From NCBI GenBank assembly GCA_034421515.1, contig DAOUKH010000005.1, forward strand, positions 1 to 41,454: 41,454 bases of DNA, in the 5' to 3' direction. This DNA is from DAOUKH01 sp034421515 (lineage in GTDB: Bacteria; Chloroflexota; Dehalococcoidia; SHYB01). The translations under genes and the position numbers were made by a program. Positions 31,391-39,353 of the stretch are shown in pieces (the first letter of the stretch is position 1; each line of letters begins with the position of its first letter). The notes under the pieces were generated by a model. It worked only from the letters and a program-made list of their open reading frames with translations. It was not told the origin of the DNA and did not search any database.

Positions 31391-32626
31391 ATGGCCGACT
31401 ACAAGATCATTTCCGCGGACACGCACATCGTGGAGCCGCCGGACCTCTGGGAGGACCGCATCGACCACCGGTTCCGGCACCGGGCGCCGGAACTGAAAAT
31501 CACCAAGAATGAGGACGGAATCCTCCATCACGCGTGGTTTGTCGAGGGCAACCTCAGCGCTCCGCTCGGCGCCACCGTCCAGAACGGCGTGCGATTCGAC
31601 GACCCCACCAAGATCGACTGGATGACGCGCTGGCCCGAGATCGACCGGTCGACCTACGAACCGAACCTGTACGTCGACGCTCTGGCTGAAGACGGCATCT
31701 GGGGAGCCGTCTTGCTCCCCAGCGTCGGGCTCGGATGGTGGCGCATCGCCGATAGCGCGCTCTTGTCCGCCGTTGGCGAGACCTACAACGATTGGATCGC
31801 CGAATTCGTCAGCGCGCAGCCCGAGCGCCTCAAAGGACTCGCAATCATCAACGTCGACAACGTGATCGAGGCATGCGAGGAGCTCGAGCGCTGCAAGAAG
31901 CTGGGCTTGGCCGGCGCCTTGATCCCAGTCCATCCCGGAGACGACAGGCCGTATCGCGACCCCATTCACGAGCGCTTCTGGTGGACCGCCCAGGACCTGG
32001 AAATGCCTCTCTGTCTGCATGTCGGTACGAATCGTGTGCGGGTACCCGCGGACGGGCTCACCTCGAACCAGGTGGAGTTGCCCCCTTCGATGCGAGCGAC
32101 CTTCGACTACTGGGTGCGCCTCTCCCTGAGCGACATCGTCTTCGCCGGCGTCTTCGACCGCTACCCAGAGCTGAAGATGGGCTCCGTCGAGCACGAAATG
32201 GCGTGGGTCCCCTTCTGGCTCGACAACATGGACTTCACCTACCGGGAGCGGGACGTGTTCACCAAGGGGTGGCGGTCGAAATCGGGCCTGATCCCAAGCG
32301 ACTTCTGGCGCCGCAACATGTTCACCACGTTCACGGAGGACAAGACCGGAGTCGAGTTCCGCGACAAGATCGGCATGGACAACATGATGTGGGGCAGCGA
32401 CTTCCCCCATGCCGAATCGGTCTGGCCCAAGTCCATGGAGTTTCTCGACAGGATGTTCGCCGACGCCTCGGAAGACGAAAGGAAGAGGGCCACTGCCGTC
32501 AACGCGGCCAGAATCTTCGGCTTCGACCTCGAGCAAGTGGCGCCGTCCAACGGGAGCCAACCGGACGCGGCCGCCCAAGAGGCGTTGCGTCAGCCCGGAA
32601 GCAAGGCGAAGCTCGCGCCGGCATAG
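31391..32626 (+). CDS. amidohydrolase-2 family protein (PF04909), copy 5, with C-terminal extension
   Basis: The 411-residue product shares SADTHIVEPPDLW (Asp10/His12), LCLHVGTN, VEHEMAW and WGSDFPHAES with copies 1 and 2 and is closest to copy 2. Beyond the shared end (RIFGFDLE) it carries about 30 extra Ala/Pro/Gln-rich residues (NGSQPDAAAQEALRQ and on), probably disordered. ATG 31391 follows GGAGGGG. A luciferase-like monooxygenase gene follows after 122 bases on the same strand. Confidence 0.93.
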   Translation: MADYKIISADTHIVEPPDLWEDRIDHRFRHRAPELKITKNEDGILHHAWFVEGNLSAPLGATVQNGVRFDDPTKIDWMTRWPEIDRSTYEPNLYVDALAEDGIWGAVLLPSVGLGWWRIADSALLSAVGETYNDWIAEFVSAQPERLKGLAIINVDNVIEACEELERCKKLGLAGALIPVHPGDDRPYRDPIHERFWWTAQDLEMPLCLHVGTNRVRVPADGLTSNQVELPPSMRATFDYWVRLSLSDIVFAGVFDRYPELKMGSVEHEMAWVPFWLDNMDFTYRERDVFTKGWRSKSGLIPSDFWRRNMFTTFTEDKTGVEFRDKIGMDNMMWGSDFPHAESVWPKSMEFLDRMFADASEDERKRATAVNAARIFGFDLEQVAPSNGSQPDAAAQEALRQPGSKAKLAPA

Positions 32627-32748
32627 CCCACGCCTGCCGAGGAAACTCCGGTTAGACCGGATCGCATGGCACGGCCGGGCGGGGCCGACCTTCCCGGACC
32701 GTGCCTGGCGACCGTGCGGCGGAGGCGTACAGATCGGGAGCGCATGAC

Positions 32749-33771
32749 TTGCGGCTAGGCGTACAGATCGACGCCCCTCTCCCTCTGGCCACGACCGTGG
32801 ATATCGCGAGAGAGGCGCTCGGCCACGGGTTCTACGGGCTCTGGCTGCACGAAGACCGCGACTGGAACGCCCTCGCCTACCTCGCGGCGGTTGCGGCTCA
32901 AACTGAACGAATCCAGCTCGGCACCGCGGTCGCCAACGTCTACACCCGCTCGCCCGCCGTGCTGGCAATGGGCGCCCTGACGCTGCACCACGTGAGCGGA
33001 GGCCGATTCATCCTCGGCCTCGGAAGCAGTCACAAGCGCCTGATCGAAGGCTTCCACTCGGTGCCGATGGAGAAGCCCATGAATCGCGTGCGTGACTACG
33101 CCACGATCATTCGCCGGGCGCTCGCCGGCGAGACCGTGCAGTACGAGGGCAGGACCTACTCCTCGGACGGCCTTCGGCTGCGGGGAGAGGGGGCCCCGTG
33201 GCGAGTCCCGGTCTACCTCGGCGTGCGGGGGCTGCAGATGGCCCGCATCGCCGGCGAGGTGGCCGACGGCGTCGTGCTGCACATGGCAACCCTCGAACAC
33301 GTTCCTCGCGTGAGGCAGGCCATTGCCGAAGGCGCCGCCTCCGCAGGCCGCGACCCGGCCGAGATCGAGCTGGCATGCTTCATCATCTGCAACTCCCACC
33401 GAGACCAGGACCGTGCCCGGCGCGAAATGATGGACACCATCGCCTTCCACGGAAGCGTGGACGACTACCGGGCACACATGACGAAGCTCGGCTTTCGCGA
33501 GGAGACCGAGGGGTTCGAGCGGGAGTGGGGCCGTGGCGACGCGGCCGCGGCGAGCGAACACGTCTCCGACGCCATGATCGACACCCTCTCGGTGGCCTCC
33601 GGCTTCGACGAGATCCCTCGGAGAGTGGCGGCGTTCCGGGAAGCCGGCGTGGACTATCCAATCCTCTACCCCTTCCCCACCGGCCTGCATAACTGGGCGC
33701 CGGGGATTACGCCCTTCACCGAGGCAGGGTACGTTCAGACCGTGCTCGGCGCCATAGAGGCAGCAGCCTAA
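32749..33771 (+). CDS. LLM-class (luciferase-like) flavin-dependent oxidoreductase 1
   Basis: The 340-residue product fits the bacterial luciferase-like TIM-barrel family (PF00296), which uses FMNH2 or F420H2 to oxygenate or reduce substrates. Visible anchors are GFYGLWLHED near the N-terminus, QLGTAVANVYTRSP (strand plus Arg-Ser-Pro), HHVSGGRFILGLGSS and VPVYLGVRG. TTG at 32749 is chosen because GGGAG lies about seven bases upstream and the protein then begins directly with the first barrel strand (RLGVQID). GTG at 32701 would add 16 residues without motifs. A second family member follows 35 bases downstream, then a cupin, suggesting one operon. Confidence 0.88.
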   Translation: MRLGVQIDAPLPLATTVDIAREALGHGFYGLWLHEDRDWNALAYLAAVAAQTERIQLGTAVANVYTRSPAVLAMGALTLHHVSGGRFILGLGSSHKRLIEGFHSVPMEKPMNRVRDYATIIRRALAGETVQYEGRTYSSDGLRLRGEGAPWRVPVYLGVRGLQMARIAGEVADGVVLHMATLEHVPRVRQAIAEGAASAGRDPAEIELACFIICNSHRDQDRARREMMDTIAFHGSVDDYRAHMTKLGFREETEGFEREWGRGDAAAASEHVSDAMIDTLSVASGFDEIPRRVAAFREAGVDYPILYPFPTGLHNWAPGITPFTEAGYVQTVLGAIEAAA

Positions 33772-33806
33772 CCCATCGAGGGTAAACACCTCAGCCAGCG
33801 AGTCGT

Positions 33807-34733
33807 ATGAAGATAGGCTTGCACATCGGCCAGCAGGACTGCAGCTTCGAAGAGTTGGTGCGCCTCTGGACGATGGCCGAGGACCTCGGCTTCGACTGGG
33901 TCTCCGTCTGGGACCACTTCCTCGAGGTGCCCTCCCGCGATGGTCGAGGGCCGGTCTATGAGTCCGTCGCAACGATGGCCGCCCTGGCGGCCAAGACCAG
34001 CAAGGTCCGCGTGGGGTGCCTCGTCTTTTGCGCCGGCTACCGGCCCCCAGGCGTGCTGGCGAAGATGGCGGCGACCATCGACCACATCAGTGGGGGCCGA
34101 GCCACCCTCGGCCTGGGCGCCGGATGGAACGCGGAGGAGTACGCGGCCTACGGCTTCGACTTCCCCCGAGCGGGCGTCAGACTCGACATCCTCGAGGAGA
34201 GCATCCAGATAGTCAGGGGGATGCTGACGCAGGACCAAACAACCTTCCTCGGCAAGCACTTCCGGGTCGAGGCCGCTCGATGCGAACCGAAGCCGGTCCA
34301 GGCCGCGCTACCGGTCTGGACCGGCGGCATGGGCGAACGCCGCACCCTGCCGATGGCGGCACGGCTGGCGGACGGCTGGAACGCGTCCTTCATTTCGGCA
34401 GCGGCCTTCCGGCGGAAGAATCGCATCGTCGACGTGGCCTGCGAGGCGGCGCAACGGGACCCAAGCCAAGTGGAGCGCAGCATCAACGCCGGCTTCTACA
34501 TGGGGGCGGACGAGCGGGGCGCTCAGCAGGCCAGGCAAGCCTACCGCGACCTGATCGACGCCGCTCCCTACCTCGAGGGCGGGGCAATCATCGGGTCGGC
34601 CAGTGAGGCGGTCGAACAGGTTGCCGCGTTTGCCGAGGCCGGGGCGGACCTGCTGACCCTGGGAATCCGGGCGCCGTTCGACTGGGACGCAATCCAGGCC
34701 TTCGCCGAGGAGGTCAAGCCGGCCTTCGATTAG
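33807..34733 (+). CDS. LLM-class (luciferase-like) flavin-dependent oxidoreductase 2
   Basis: The 308-residue product has the usual LLM pattern: MKIGLHIGQQD first strand, LGFDWVSVWDHF, VGCLVFCAGYRPPGVLAK, DHISGGRATLGLGAGWNAEEYAAYGF and LPVWTGGMGER. The GAGWNAEEY segment near 105-115 is typical of F420- or FMN-dependent members. Cofactor cannot be decided from sequence alone. ATG at 33807 has only a weak GCGAG upstream. It is followed after 14 bases by the cupin gene. These enzymes often open sulfonate, amine or cyclic ketone substrates. Confidence 0.92.
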   Translation: MKIGLHIGQQDCSFEELVRLWTMAEDLGFDWVSVWDHFLEVPSRDGRGPVYESVATMAALAAKTSKVRVGCLVFCAGYRPPGVLAKMAATIDHISGGRATLGLGAGWNAEEYAAYGFDFPRAGVRLDILEESIQIVRGMLTQDQTTFLGKHFRVEAARCEPKPVQAALPVWTGGMGERRTLPMAARLADGWNASFISAAAFRRKNRIVDVACEAAQRDPSQVERSINAGFYMGADERGAQQARQAYRDLIDAAPYLEGGAIIGSASEAVEQVAAFAEAGADLLTLGIRAPFDWDAIQAFAEEVKPAFD

Positions 34734-34747
34734 GAACGGAGGAGACA

Positions 34748-35107
34748 ATGCGCGCGAGACGAATCTATACGGGCCCCGACGGTCGTTCCCACTTGGACGA
34801 TATTCCCCTCGACTTCCAACTGGGCGACGATGGCTTTGAGAGTCTGCCGCCCATTCCGGCGAAGACCGTGATGCTGCGGAGGTCAACCTCGGCCAACCGG
34901 GCTCATATCTCCGAGCAGTTTCACACGGCTCCCGAGCGCACCTACGTCGTGCTTCTGCAGGGCCAGGTCGAGATCGAGGTTGGGCACGGCGTCAAGGAAC
35001 AGTTCGGCCCCGGCGACATCATTTTCGGAGAGGACCTCGAGGGTGAAGGGCACGTGACGAGAGGCATCGGCGACGAGCCTCGCATCGCCCTGTTCATTAC
35101 GGTGTAA
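34748..35107 (+). CDS. small cupin-domain protein
   Basis: The 119-residue product is a single cupin barrel (cupin_2). Motif 1 lies in SEQFHTAPERTYVVLLQGQV near 58-77, with one His and a Glu, and motif 2 in FGPGDIIFGEDLEGEGHVT near 91-109, with a His. Only part of the usual two-His/one-Glu/one-His metal set is evident, so metal binding is possible but not certain. ATG 34748 follows GGAGGA. It ends the + strand run and is convergent with the ABC permease gene, 18 bases away. It may be an isomerase, dioxygenase or ligand sensor of the flavin monooxygenase operon. Confidence 0.85.
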   Translation: MRARRIYTGPDGRSHLDDIPLDFQLGDDGFESLPPIPAKTVMLRRSTSANRAHISEQFHTAPERTYVVLLQGQVEIEVGHGVKEQFGPGDIIFGEDLEGEGHVTRGIGDEPRIALFITV

Positions 35108-35125
35108 CCATAGCCGGTCGCCGGA

Positions 35126-36043
35126 CTATCTGCGCAGCCTGGGATCGAGCGTGTCGCGCAAGGCGTCGCCGAGTAGGTTGAAGCCGAACACGGTCAACGT
35201 CAACGCAATCCCGGGGAAGACCGCGTTCCAGGGCGCCCGCTCAACGTTTTGGATCGTGGGCCCCGACAGCATCGCCCCCCAGGAAGGGTTGGGCGGAGGT
35301 ATGCCTAACCCCAGATAGGAAAGCGACGCTTCGATGATGATGGCCAACCCCAAGAATGACGTGAAGACGATCATCACCGGAGCGAAGGTCTGGGGCGCGA
35401 CGTGCCGAAACAGGAGGCGCGCGTCGGCAGCTCCGAGCGCCCGGCTCGCGGTTACGAACTCCATCGTTCTGACGGAAAGCGCTACCGATCGGACCACCCT
35501 GGCCGTGATTGGCACCTGGATGAGCGCGATGGCGATGATGACGTTCTGCTGGGACCGTCCTAACACCGCAACGATCGCCAAGGCGAGGACCAGAATCGGA
35601 AAGGAGAGCAGCACGTCGACGAAGCGCTGGAGGATCGCGTCACGCCAATCGGCATAGAAACCGCTGATCAGCCCCACGATGACGCCGACCAGCGTTCCGG
35701 AAAGCACGGAAATCACGGCGATGCTGATCGACGATCTTGATCCGATGATGATCCGGCTCAGGTTGTCGCGCCCGAGATGGTCGGATCCGAGGATGAAGCC
35801 CTTGTACCACTGCGGCCCCTGAAAGGTGCTCCCGGCGTTGATGTCCAGAGGGTCCTTGGGGACGATCAGGGGACCGAAGATGGCGAGAACGGCGATGAAG
35901 GCAATCAAGAAGAGGCCGACCGCCCCCATGGGCTGGGCCTTGCAAAAGGAGGCGAACCGCCTCCACGCCCGGCCAAGCGGGGAAGTGCCGGCAGACAGGG
36001 CACTTCGCAGTGCCGGACCTGATGTGTCGCCGTGCGAAGTCAT
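35126..36043 (-). CDS. ABC transporter permease, DppC/OppC type
   Basis: The 305-residue product is the second permease of a peptide/nickel-family (PepT) importer. It has an N-terminal cytoplasmic segment and a first helix near 38-60, then LGSDHLGRDNLSR, the BPD_transp_1 core with its EAA-type loop near the ASRALGAADARLLFRH segment, and the family ending LGDALRDTLDPRLR. Substrates of the family include peptides, nickel chelates and opines. It lies 48 bases after the DppB-type gene. No ATP-binding subunit follows; the next gene is convergent. Confidence 0.95.
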   Translation of the reverse strand: MTSHGDTSGPALRSALSAGTSPLGRAWRRFASFCKAQPMGAVGLFLIAFIAVLAIFGPLIVPKDPLDINAGSTFQGPQWYKGFILGSDHLGRDNLSRIIIGSRSSISIAVISVLSGTLVGVIVGLISGFYADWRDAILQRFVDVLLSFPILVLALAIVAVLGRSQQNVIIAIALIQVPITARVVRSVALSVRTMEFVTASRALGAADARLLFRHVAPQTFAPVMIVFTSFLGLAIIIEASLSYLGLGIPPPNPSWGAMLSGPTIQNVERAPWNAVFPGIALTLTVFGFNLLGDALRDTLDPRLRR

Positions 36044-36091
36044 CTACTCGTGGGCTATGGGATGTGACGCTGTCGTGGGCTCCAGGGCGGC

Positions 36092-37051
36092 CTAGCCGTA
36101 GCGAACTCTCGGGTCCAGCCATGCATACATGATGTCGACGATGAGGTTGACTACTAGAACGACGCCGGCGAACACGAGCACGATGTTCTGCACGACGACG
36201 ATGTCTCTCGAGTCCACGGCGTCCACGAGGCTTGAGCCGAGGCCGGGAAGGTTCCAGATGCGCTCCATGATGACGGTGCCGCCGAGGAGCGTCGCGTACT
36301 GCACGCCCACGATGGTCACGATGGGCAGGAGGGAGTTCTTCAGCGCGTGGCGCACCACGACCGTGCGTTCGGACAGCCCCTTCGACCACGCCGTCCGCAC
36401 GTAGTCTTGCCGCAGCACTTCGAGCAAGGTCGAACGCGTCATCCTGGCGAACATTGCGGCGAACAGATAGCCCATGGCGATAGCGCCCCAGATGACCTGC
36501 TGGATGTTCTTCCACGGATCGTTCCAGAAATGCTCGTAGTCCAGCGGGGGACTCCATCCGAACCAGACCACCATGATCAGCAGCATCAGTATCGCCACCC
36601 AAAACGTCGGCATGGCGAGGCCCCCGATGCTTACTATCCTGGCCAGATAGTCGATCCACGTGTTCTGCCGGACCGCCATGATGATGCCTGCGGGAAGCGC
36701 GATGAGGAGCGAGATGATGACGGTGAGCGTCGCCATCTCGAACGTCAGCGGGAACCGCGTTCGAATCTCGGTGAGGATGGAGGTGTTGTGGCGGTAGGAA
36801 TCCCCCCACTCTCCCCGAACGAATCCCCAGATCCAATCGCCGTATTGCGCGGGCAGCGACCGGTTGAGCCCGAGCTCCTCTCGCAGCTCCTCCAAGGCGA
36901 CGGGGTCGACCGAACCTGAGCCGTCAGGGCCGGCCAGAATGGTGATCGCTACGTCCCCCGGGACGATCCGCATGAGGACGAATATGACAATGGAGACACC
37001 GATCAAGACCGGTATGAACTGAAGGAGGCGCCTGAAAATATAGGTTCGCAT
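36092..37051 (-). CDS. ABC transporter permease, DppB/OppB type
   Basis: The 319-residue product has the DppB hallmarks: a first helix preceded by YIFRRLLQFIPVLIGVS, IPGD-like RIVPGDVA near 29-36, GLNRSLPAQYGDW, the GDSYRHN segment and the EAA loop in RTAWSKGLSERTVVVRHAL. About six membrane helices are visible. It is separated from the binding-protein gene by 128 bases that contain a strong hairpin (37131-37160), so expression of permeases and binding protein may be unequal. Confidence 0.96.
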   Translation of the reverse strand: MRTYIFRRLLQFIPVLIGVSIVIFVLMRIVPGDVAITILAGPDGSGSVDPVALEELREELGLNRSLPAQYGDWIWGFVRGEWGDSYRHNTSILTEIRTRFPLTFEMATLTVIISLLIALPAGIIMAVRQNTWIDYLARIVSIGGLAMPTFWVAILMLLIMVVWFGWSPPLDYEHFWNDPWKNIQQVIWGAIAMGYLFAAMFARMTRSTLLEVLRQDYVRTAWSKGLSERTVVVRHALKNSLLPIVTIVGVQYATLLGGTVIMERIWNLPGLGSSLVDAVDSRDIVVVQNIVLVFAGVVLVVNLIVDIMYAWLDPRVRYG

Positions 37052-37130
37052 CAGGCCCGGTCCTCATCGCGGGGTCAACCAAGACGCGGCCGCTGCGGAC
37101 GGGTCAGCCCCACTCCGCCGGCATACTTCG

Positions 37131-37160
37131 CCCCCCGCGAGCCCCAGAGCTCGCGGGGGG
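37131..37160 (-). terminator. GC-rich 12-bp stem-loop between binding protein and permease genes
   Basis: Bases 37131-37142 pair perfectly with 37149-37160 around a six-base loop. It lies 20 bases beyond the binding-protein stop on the minus strand and has no U-tract. Such hairpins after the first gene of ABC importer operons are commonly mRNA-stabilising or partial terminators, which keep the binding protein in excess over the permeases. Confidence 0.55.
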
Positions 37161-37179
37161 CGGCTGAATCACGCTTTAT

Positions 37180-38967
37180 CTAACGCTCGATCCAGAGGTG
37201 TTCGTGCTTCGTGTTCTGGAACAGCGTCGAAGGCGCATGGAAGTTCTGCACACTGTTGTCGATGATGTTGGCGCTAACTTCCCAGAGGAGGCCGGCCCAA
37301 TGCGTATCGGCGCCGATCAAGAGGGCTTCGGCCTGCTTGACGACGGCCGCCCGCTCCTCATTGGTCCCGGACAACTGCTGGTGGTAGAGCTCCTCAATGG
37401 CATCGCTCTGCCATTTCGTGTAGTTGCGCGTGCCGCTTTCCCGGTAGATCCCGTCGAACACCACGACGGGATCAATGATGAGCATCGACTCCGAACTGAT
37501 TCCGATCTGGAACGAGCCTTGGGCGTAGATCGTAAGGATTTCGCCGAAGCCGCCGGCCTGGACACCCACGTTCCAACCGAACGCATCATTGAGCTGGGAT
37601 GCGACGACCTCGGCGGTCTGTTGGTTGTCGTTGGCCGAGTAGCAGTAGAGCGTGATATCCAGTTCTCCGACCCCGGCCTCTTGCATCAGGCGCTTCGCTT
37701 CATCGATGTCGCGCTGGTCCTTCACCCCCGGGGCACTCTCCCGGTAGCCGGGCTGCTGGGAAAGTTCTTCCGTGCTGCTTGAGAAGAAGAAGTCAGGCGG
37801 GAAGGGGCCGCCCAGATGGTACTCGCCGCCGAGGATTTGAATCACCTCTTGGCGGTGCAGCACGAGGTTCAGGGCAGTGCGCACACGAGGATCGTCGAAG
37901 GGAGGAGAATTCACGTTCATCGCCAGGGCTCTCGAGCCGGTGGGACCGGCAAAGAAGACCTGGTGCGAGTCGCCGAGGGTTCCGATCAGCTCCTTGGCCT
38001 GCAGGTTGGGAATGTTGCAGAACGGGCTCGAGCAGGCAAGCACCTGGCCCGTCCTGAACGCCGCTACGGTGGCGGTGGAAGTCGGAATGGTGAAGACCTC
38101 TAGGGCGTCCACGTACGGCCGGTTCTCCTTGAAGTAGGCAGGGTTTCGGCTGTACTTGAGGGATACCCCCTGCTCAATGCTGTCGAAGACGAAGGGGCCG
38201 GACCCCACGCCGTTCACGGCCACGTTGACGTCCGTCCCTGCTTCCACGACGTGCTTGGGCAGGACCTTCACGTACTCGTTCGCAAGCATGCTGATGAAGA
38301 GTGGCGTCGCGAATTGCAGCGTCACCTCCACCGTGCTGCTGTCAACAACTCTGGCGCTCTCGAAGTACGACTTGAATTGTCCGGCACGCTTGCCCTCGGC
38401 AACCATGCGGTCGATGCTGAAGACGACGTCCTCGGCATCCAAGACTTCGCCGTCGATGAATCTCACGTTGTCGACGAGATTGAACGTATAGGTCACACCG
38501 TCGTCGCTCGTCCAGTCGCTGGCGAGCTCACCTCGAATGTCGAGCGCGTCGTCCGTCTCGGGGTTGTATTCGATGATCGAGCTGTAGATCGGCGCGAAGT
38601 TGACGAGGTCGAAGAGCCCGGTGGCGATGTGCGGGTCCCACCTGCCCCCGGCTGCCAGCGTAGGCATGGGCAACGTGCCGCCGCGCACACCCTCGGGCAT
38701 GGCCGGCGCCGGCGTTGCCGTTGGGGCCGGAACCGGGGTGGCCGTCGGCGCGGGCATGGCGGTCGGGGCCATCGCGTCGCCCCCCGCCGGGCCTTCCGGC
38801 CCTGCCGGTCCTTGAGGCCCCGCCGGCCCTTGAGGGCCTGCCGGTCCCGCGGGCCCCGCCGGTCCTGCGGGCCCTGGCGGTCCTTGCCCTCCGCTGCACG
38901 CAGCCACAACAAGGGCAACGAGCACTACAAACCCGGCTAGAGCTGCGAACTGTCTACGGAGCTTCAT
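37180..38967 (-). CDS. ABC transporter substrate-binding lipoprotein (SBP family 5) with collagen-like N-terminus
   Basis: The 595-residue product captures substrate outside the membrane for the importer encoded downstream. A signal peptide (about 1-23) ends in the lipobox V-A-A-C with Cys24 as the likely lipid site. Residues 29-61 are eleven Gly-x-y triplets, mostly Gly-Pro-Ala, followed by an Ala/Pro/Thr linker to about 92. The SBP_bac_5 (PF00496) domain fills the rest, with DDPRVRTALNLVLHRQEVI as a typical segment. The start is ATG at 38967, which has GGGGAGG upstream and gives a normal signal peptide; an in-frame extension to 39009 would spoil it. The ligand is unknown; peptides or small oligomers are usual for this family. 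Confidence 0.94.
   Translation of the reverse strand: MKLRRQFAALAGFVVLVALVVAACSGGQGPPGPAGPAGPAGPAGPQGPAGPQGPAGPEGPAGGDAMAPTAMPAPTATPVPAPTATPAPAMPEGVRGGTLPMPTLAAGGRWDPHIATGLFDLVNFAPIYSSIIEYNPETDDALDIRGELASDWTSDDGVTYTFNLVDNVRFIDGEVLDAEDVVFSIDRMVAEGKRAGQFKSYFESARVVDSSTVEVTLQFATPLFISMLANEYVKVLPKHVVEAGTDVNVAVNGVGSGPFVFDSIEQGVSLKYSRNPAYFKENRPYVDALEVFTIPTSTATVAAFRTGQVLACSSPFCNIPNLQAKELIGTLGDSHQVFFAGPTGSRALAMNVNSPPFDDPRVRTALNLVLHRQEVIQILGGEYHLGGPFPPDFFFSSSTEELSQQPGYRESAPGVKDQRDIDEAKRLMQEAGVGELDITLYCYSANDNQQTAEVVASQLNDAFGWNVGVQAGGFGEILTIYAQGSFQIGISSESMLIIDPVVVFDGIYRESGTRNYTKWQSDAIEELYHQQLSGTNEERAAVVKQAEALLIGADTHWAGLLWEVSANIIDNSVQNFHAPSTLFQNTKHEHLWIER
38785..38883 (-). repeat. collagen-like Gly-x-y triplet repeat in the ABC binding lipoprotein
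   Basis: Eleven uninterrupted triplets (GPP, GPA, GPQ, GPE types) directly follow the lipidated Cys and a five-residue spacer. The DNA is extremely G+C rich and repetitive, but the frame stays open. The triplets could trimerise the lipoprotein or act as a rigid tether from the membrane. Confidence 0.85.
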
Positions 38968-39041
38968 CAAGGGCCTCCCCTCGAATGTCGAATGCCGACA
39001 CTCGGGCATAAGGGCGCTGCTAATCAGGTCAATACCGCGCC

Positions 39042-39070
39042 ACCGTACTGTCGCCGCGCGTCATTGTCAA
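39042..39070 (-). promoter_or_regulatory. candidate promoter for the ABC importer operon
   Basis: On the minus strand a perfect TTGACA (39065-39070) precedes TACGGT (39042-39047) by 17 bases. A second candidate, TTGACC (39027-39032) with TATGCC (39005-39010) at 16 bases, lies closer to the gene. Both -10 words are weak (three of six). Confidence 0.33.
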
Positions 39071-39157
39071 ACCAAGATTCATTCAGGACCATGGTGCTGA
39101 GGCGCCGGTGCCTGGTCCCGCATGGTTGCCCCTGCTCCCAAAGCACGTAGCAGCACT

Positions 39158-39247
39158 TGGCGGAGGGAGTGGGATTCGAACCCACGATGCCGTCGCCGGC
39201 ATAACGGTTTTCAAGACCGCCGCATTCGTCCGCTCTGCCATCCCTCC
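39158..39247 (-). tRNA. tRNA-Ser, anticodon UGA
   Basis: The minus strand folds as a class II tRNA. The acceptor stem is GGAGGGA/TCCCTCC (39241-39247 with 39162-39168), the discriminator base is G (39161), and CCA is encoded (39158-39160). The T-arm contains GGTTCGAATCC. The anticodon loop is CTTGAAA, giving TGA, between GCGGT and ACCGT, and a long variable arm (TGCCGGCGACGGCA) is typical of Ser. It reads UCA and, by wobble, other UCN serine codons. Confidence 0.95.
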
Positions 39248-39300
39248 CCGGCCCTCTGGTCATTATAGACGGGGCGTTGGGCCCGGCCTCCGTTAAACGA

Positions 39301-39330
39301 CGCGGCCCCGGCGGGGAGGCCGGGGCCGCG
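39301..39330 (-). terminator. perfect 12-bp hairpin after amidohydrolase copy 6
   Basis: Bases 39301-39312 pair exactly with 39319-39330 around a six-base loop. The hairpin starts 23 bases after the amidohydrolase stop (39354) on the minus strand and is followed by GTCGTTTAACGG, a short T-rich stretch. An A5 tract (T5 on the + strand at 39341-39345) lies on its other side. It probably ends the amidohydrolase transcript before tRNA-Ser. Confidence 0.6.
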
Positions 39331-39353
39331 GATGGCTGCGTTTTTGCTTGGGA

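Noticed and set aside
31244..32968. A 574-codon minus-strand frame over amidohydrolase copy 5.
   Set aside because: The + strand encodes a clear PF04909 protein with conserved motifs. The antisense translation is low-complexity Arg/Val/His-rich and begins inside the next gene.
39301..39330. Riboswitch or regulatory RNA.
   Set aside because: It is a simple perfect hairpin just past a stop codon; a terminator explains it better.
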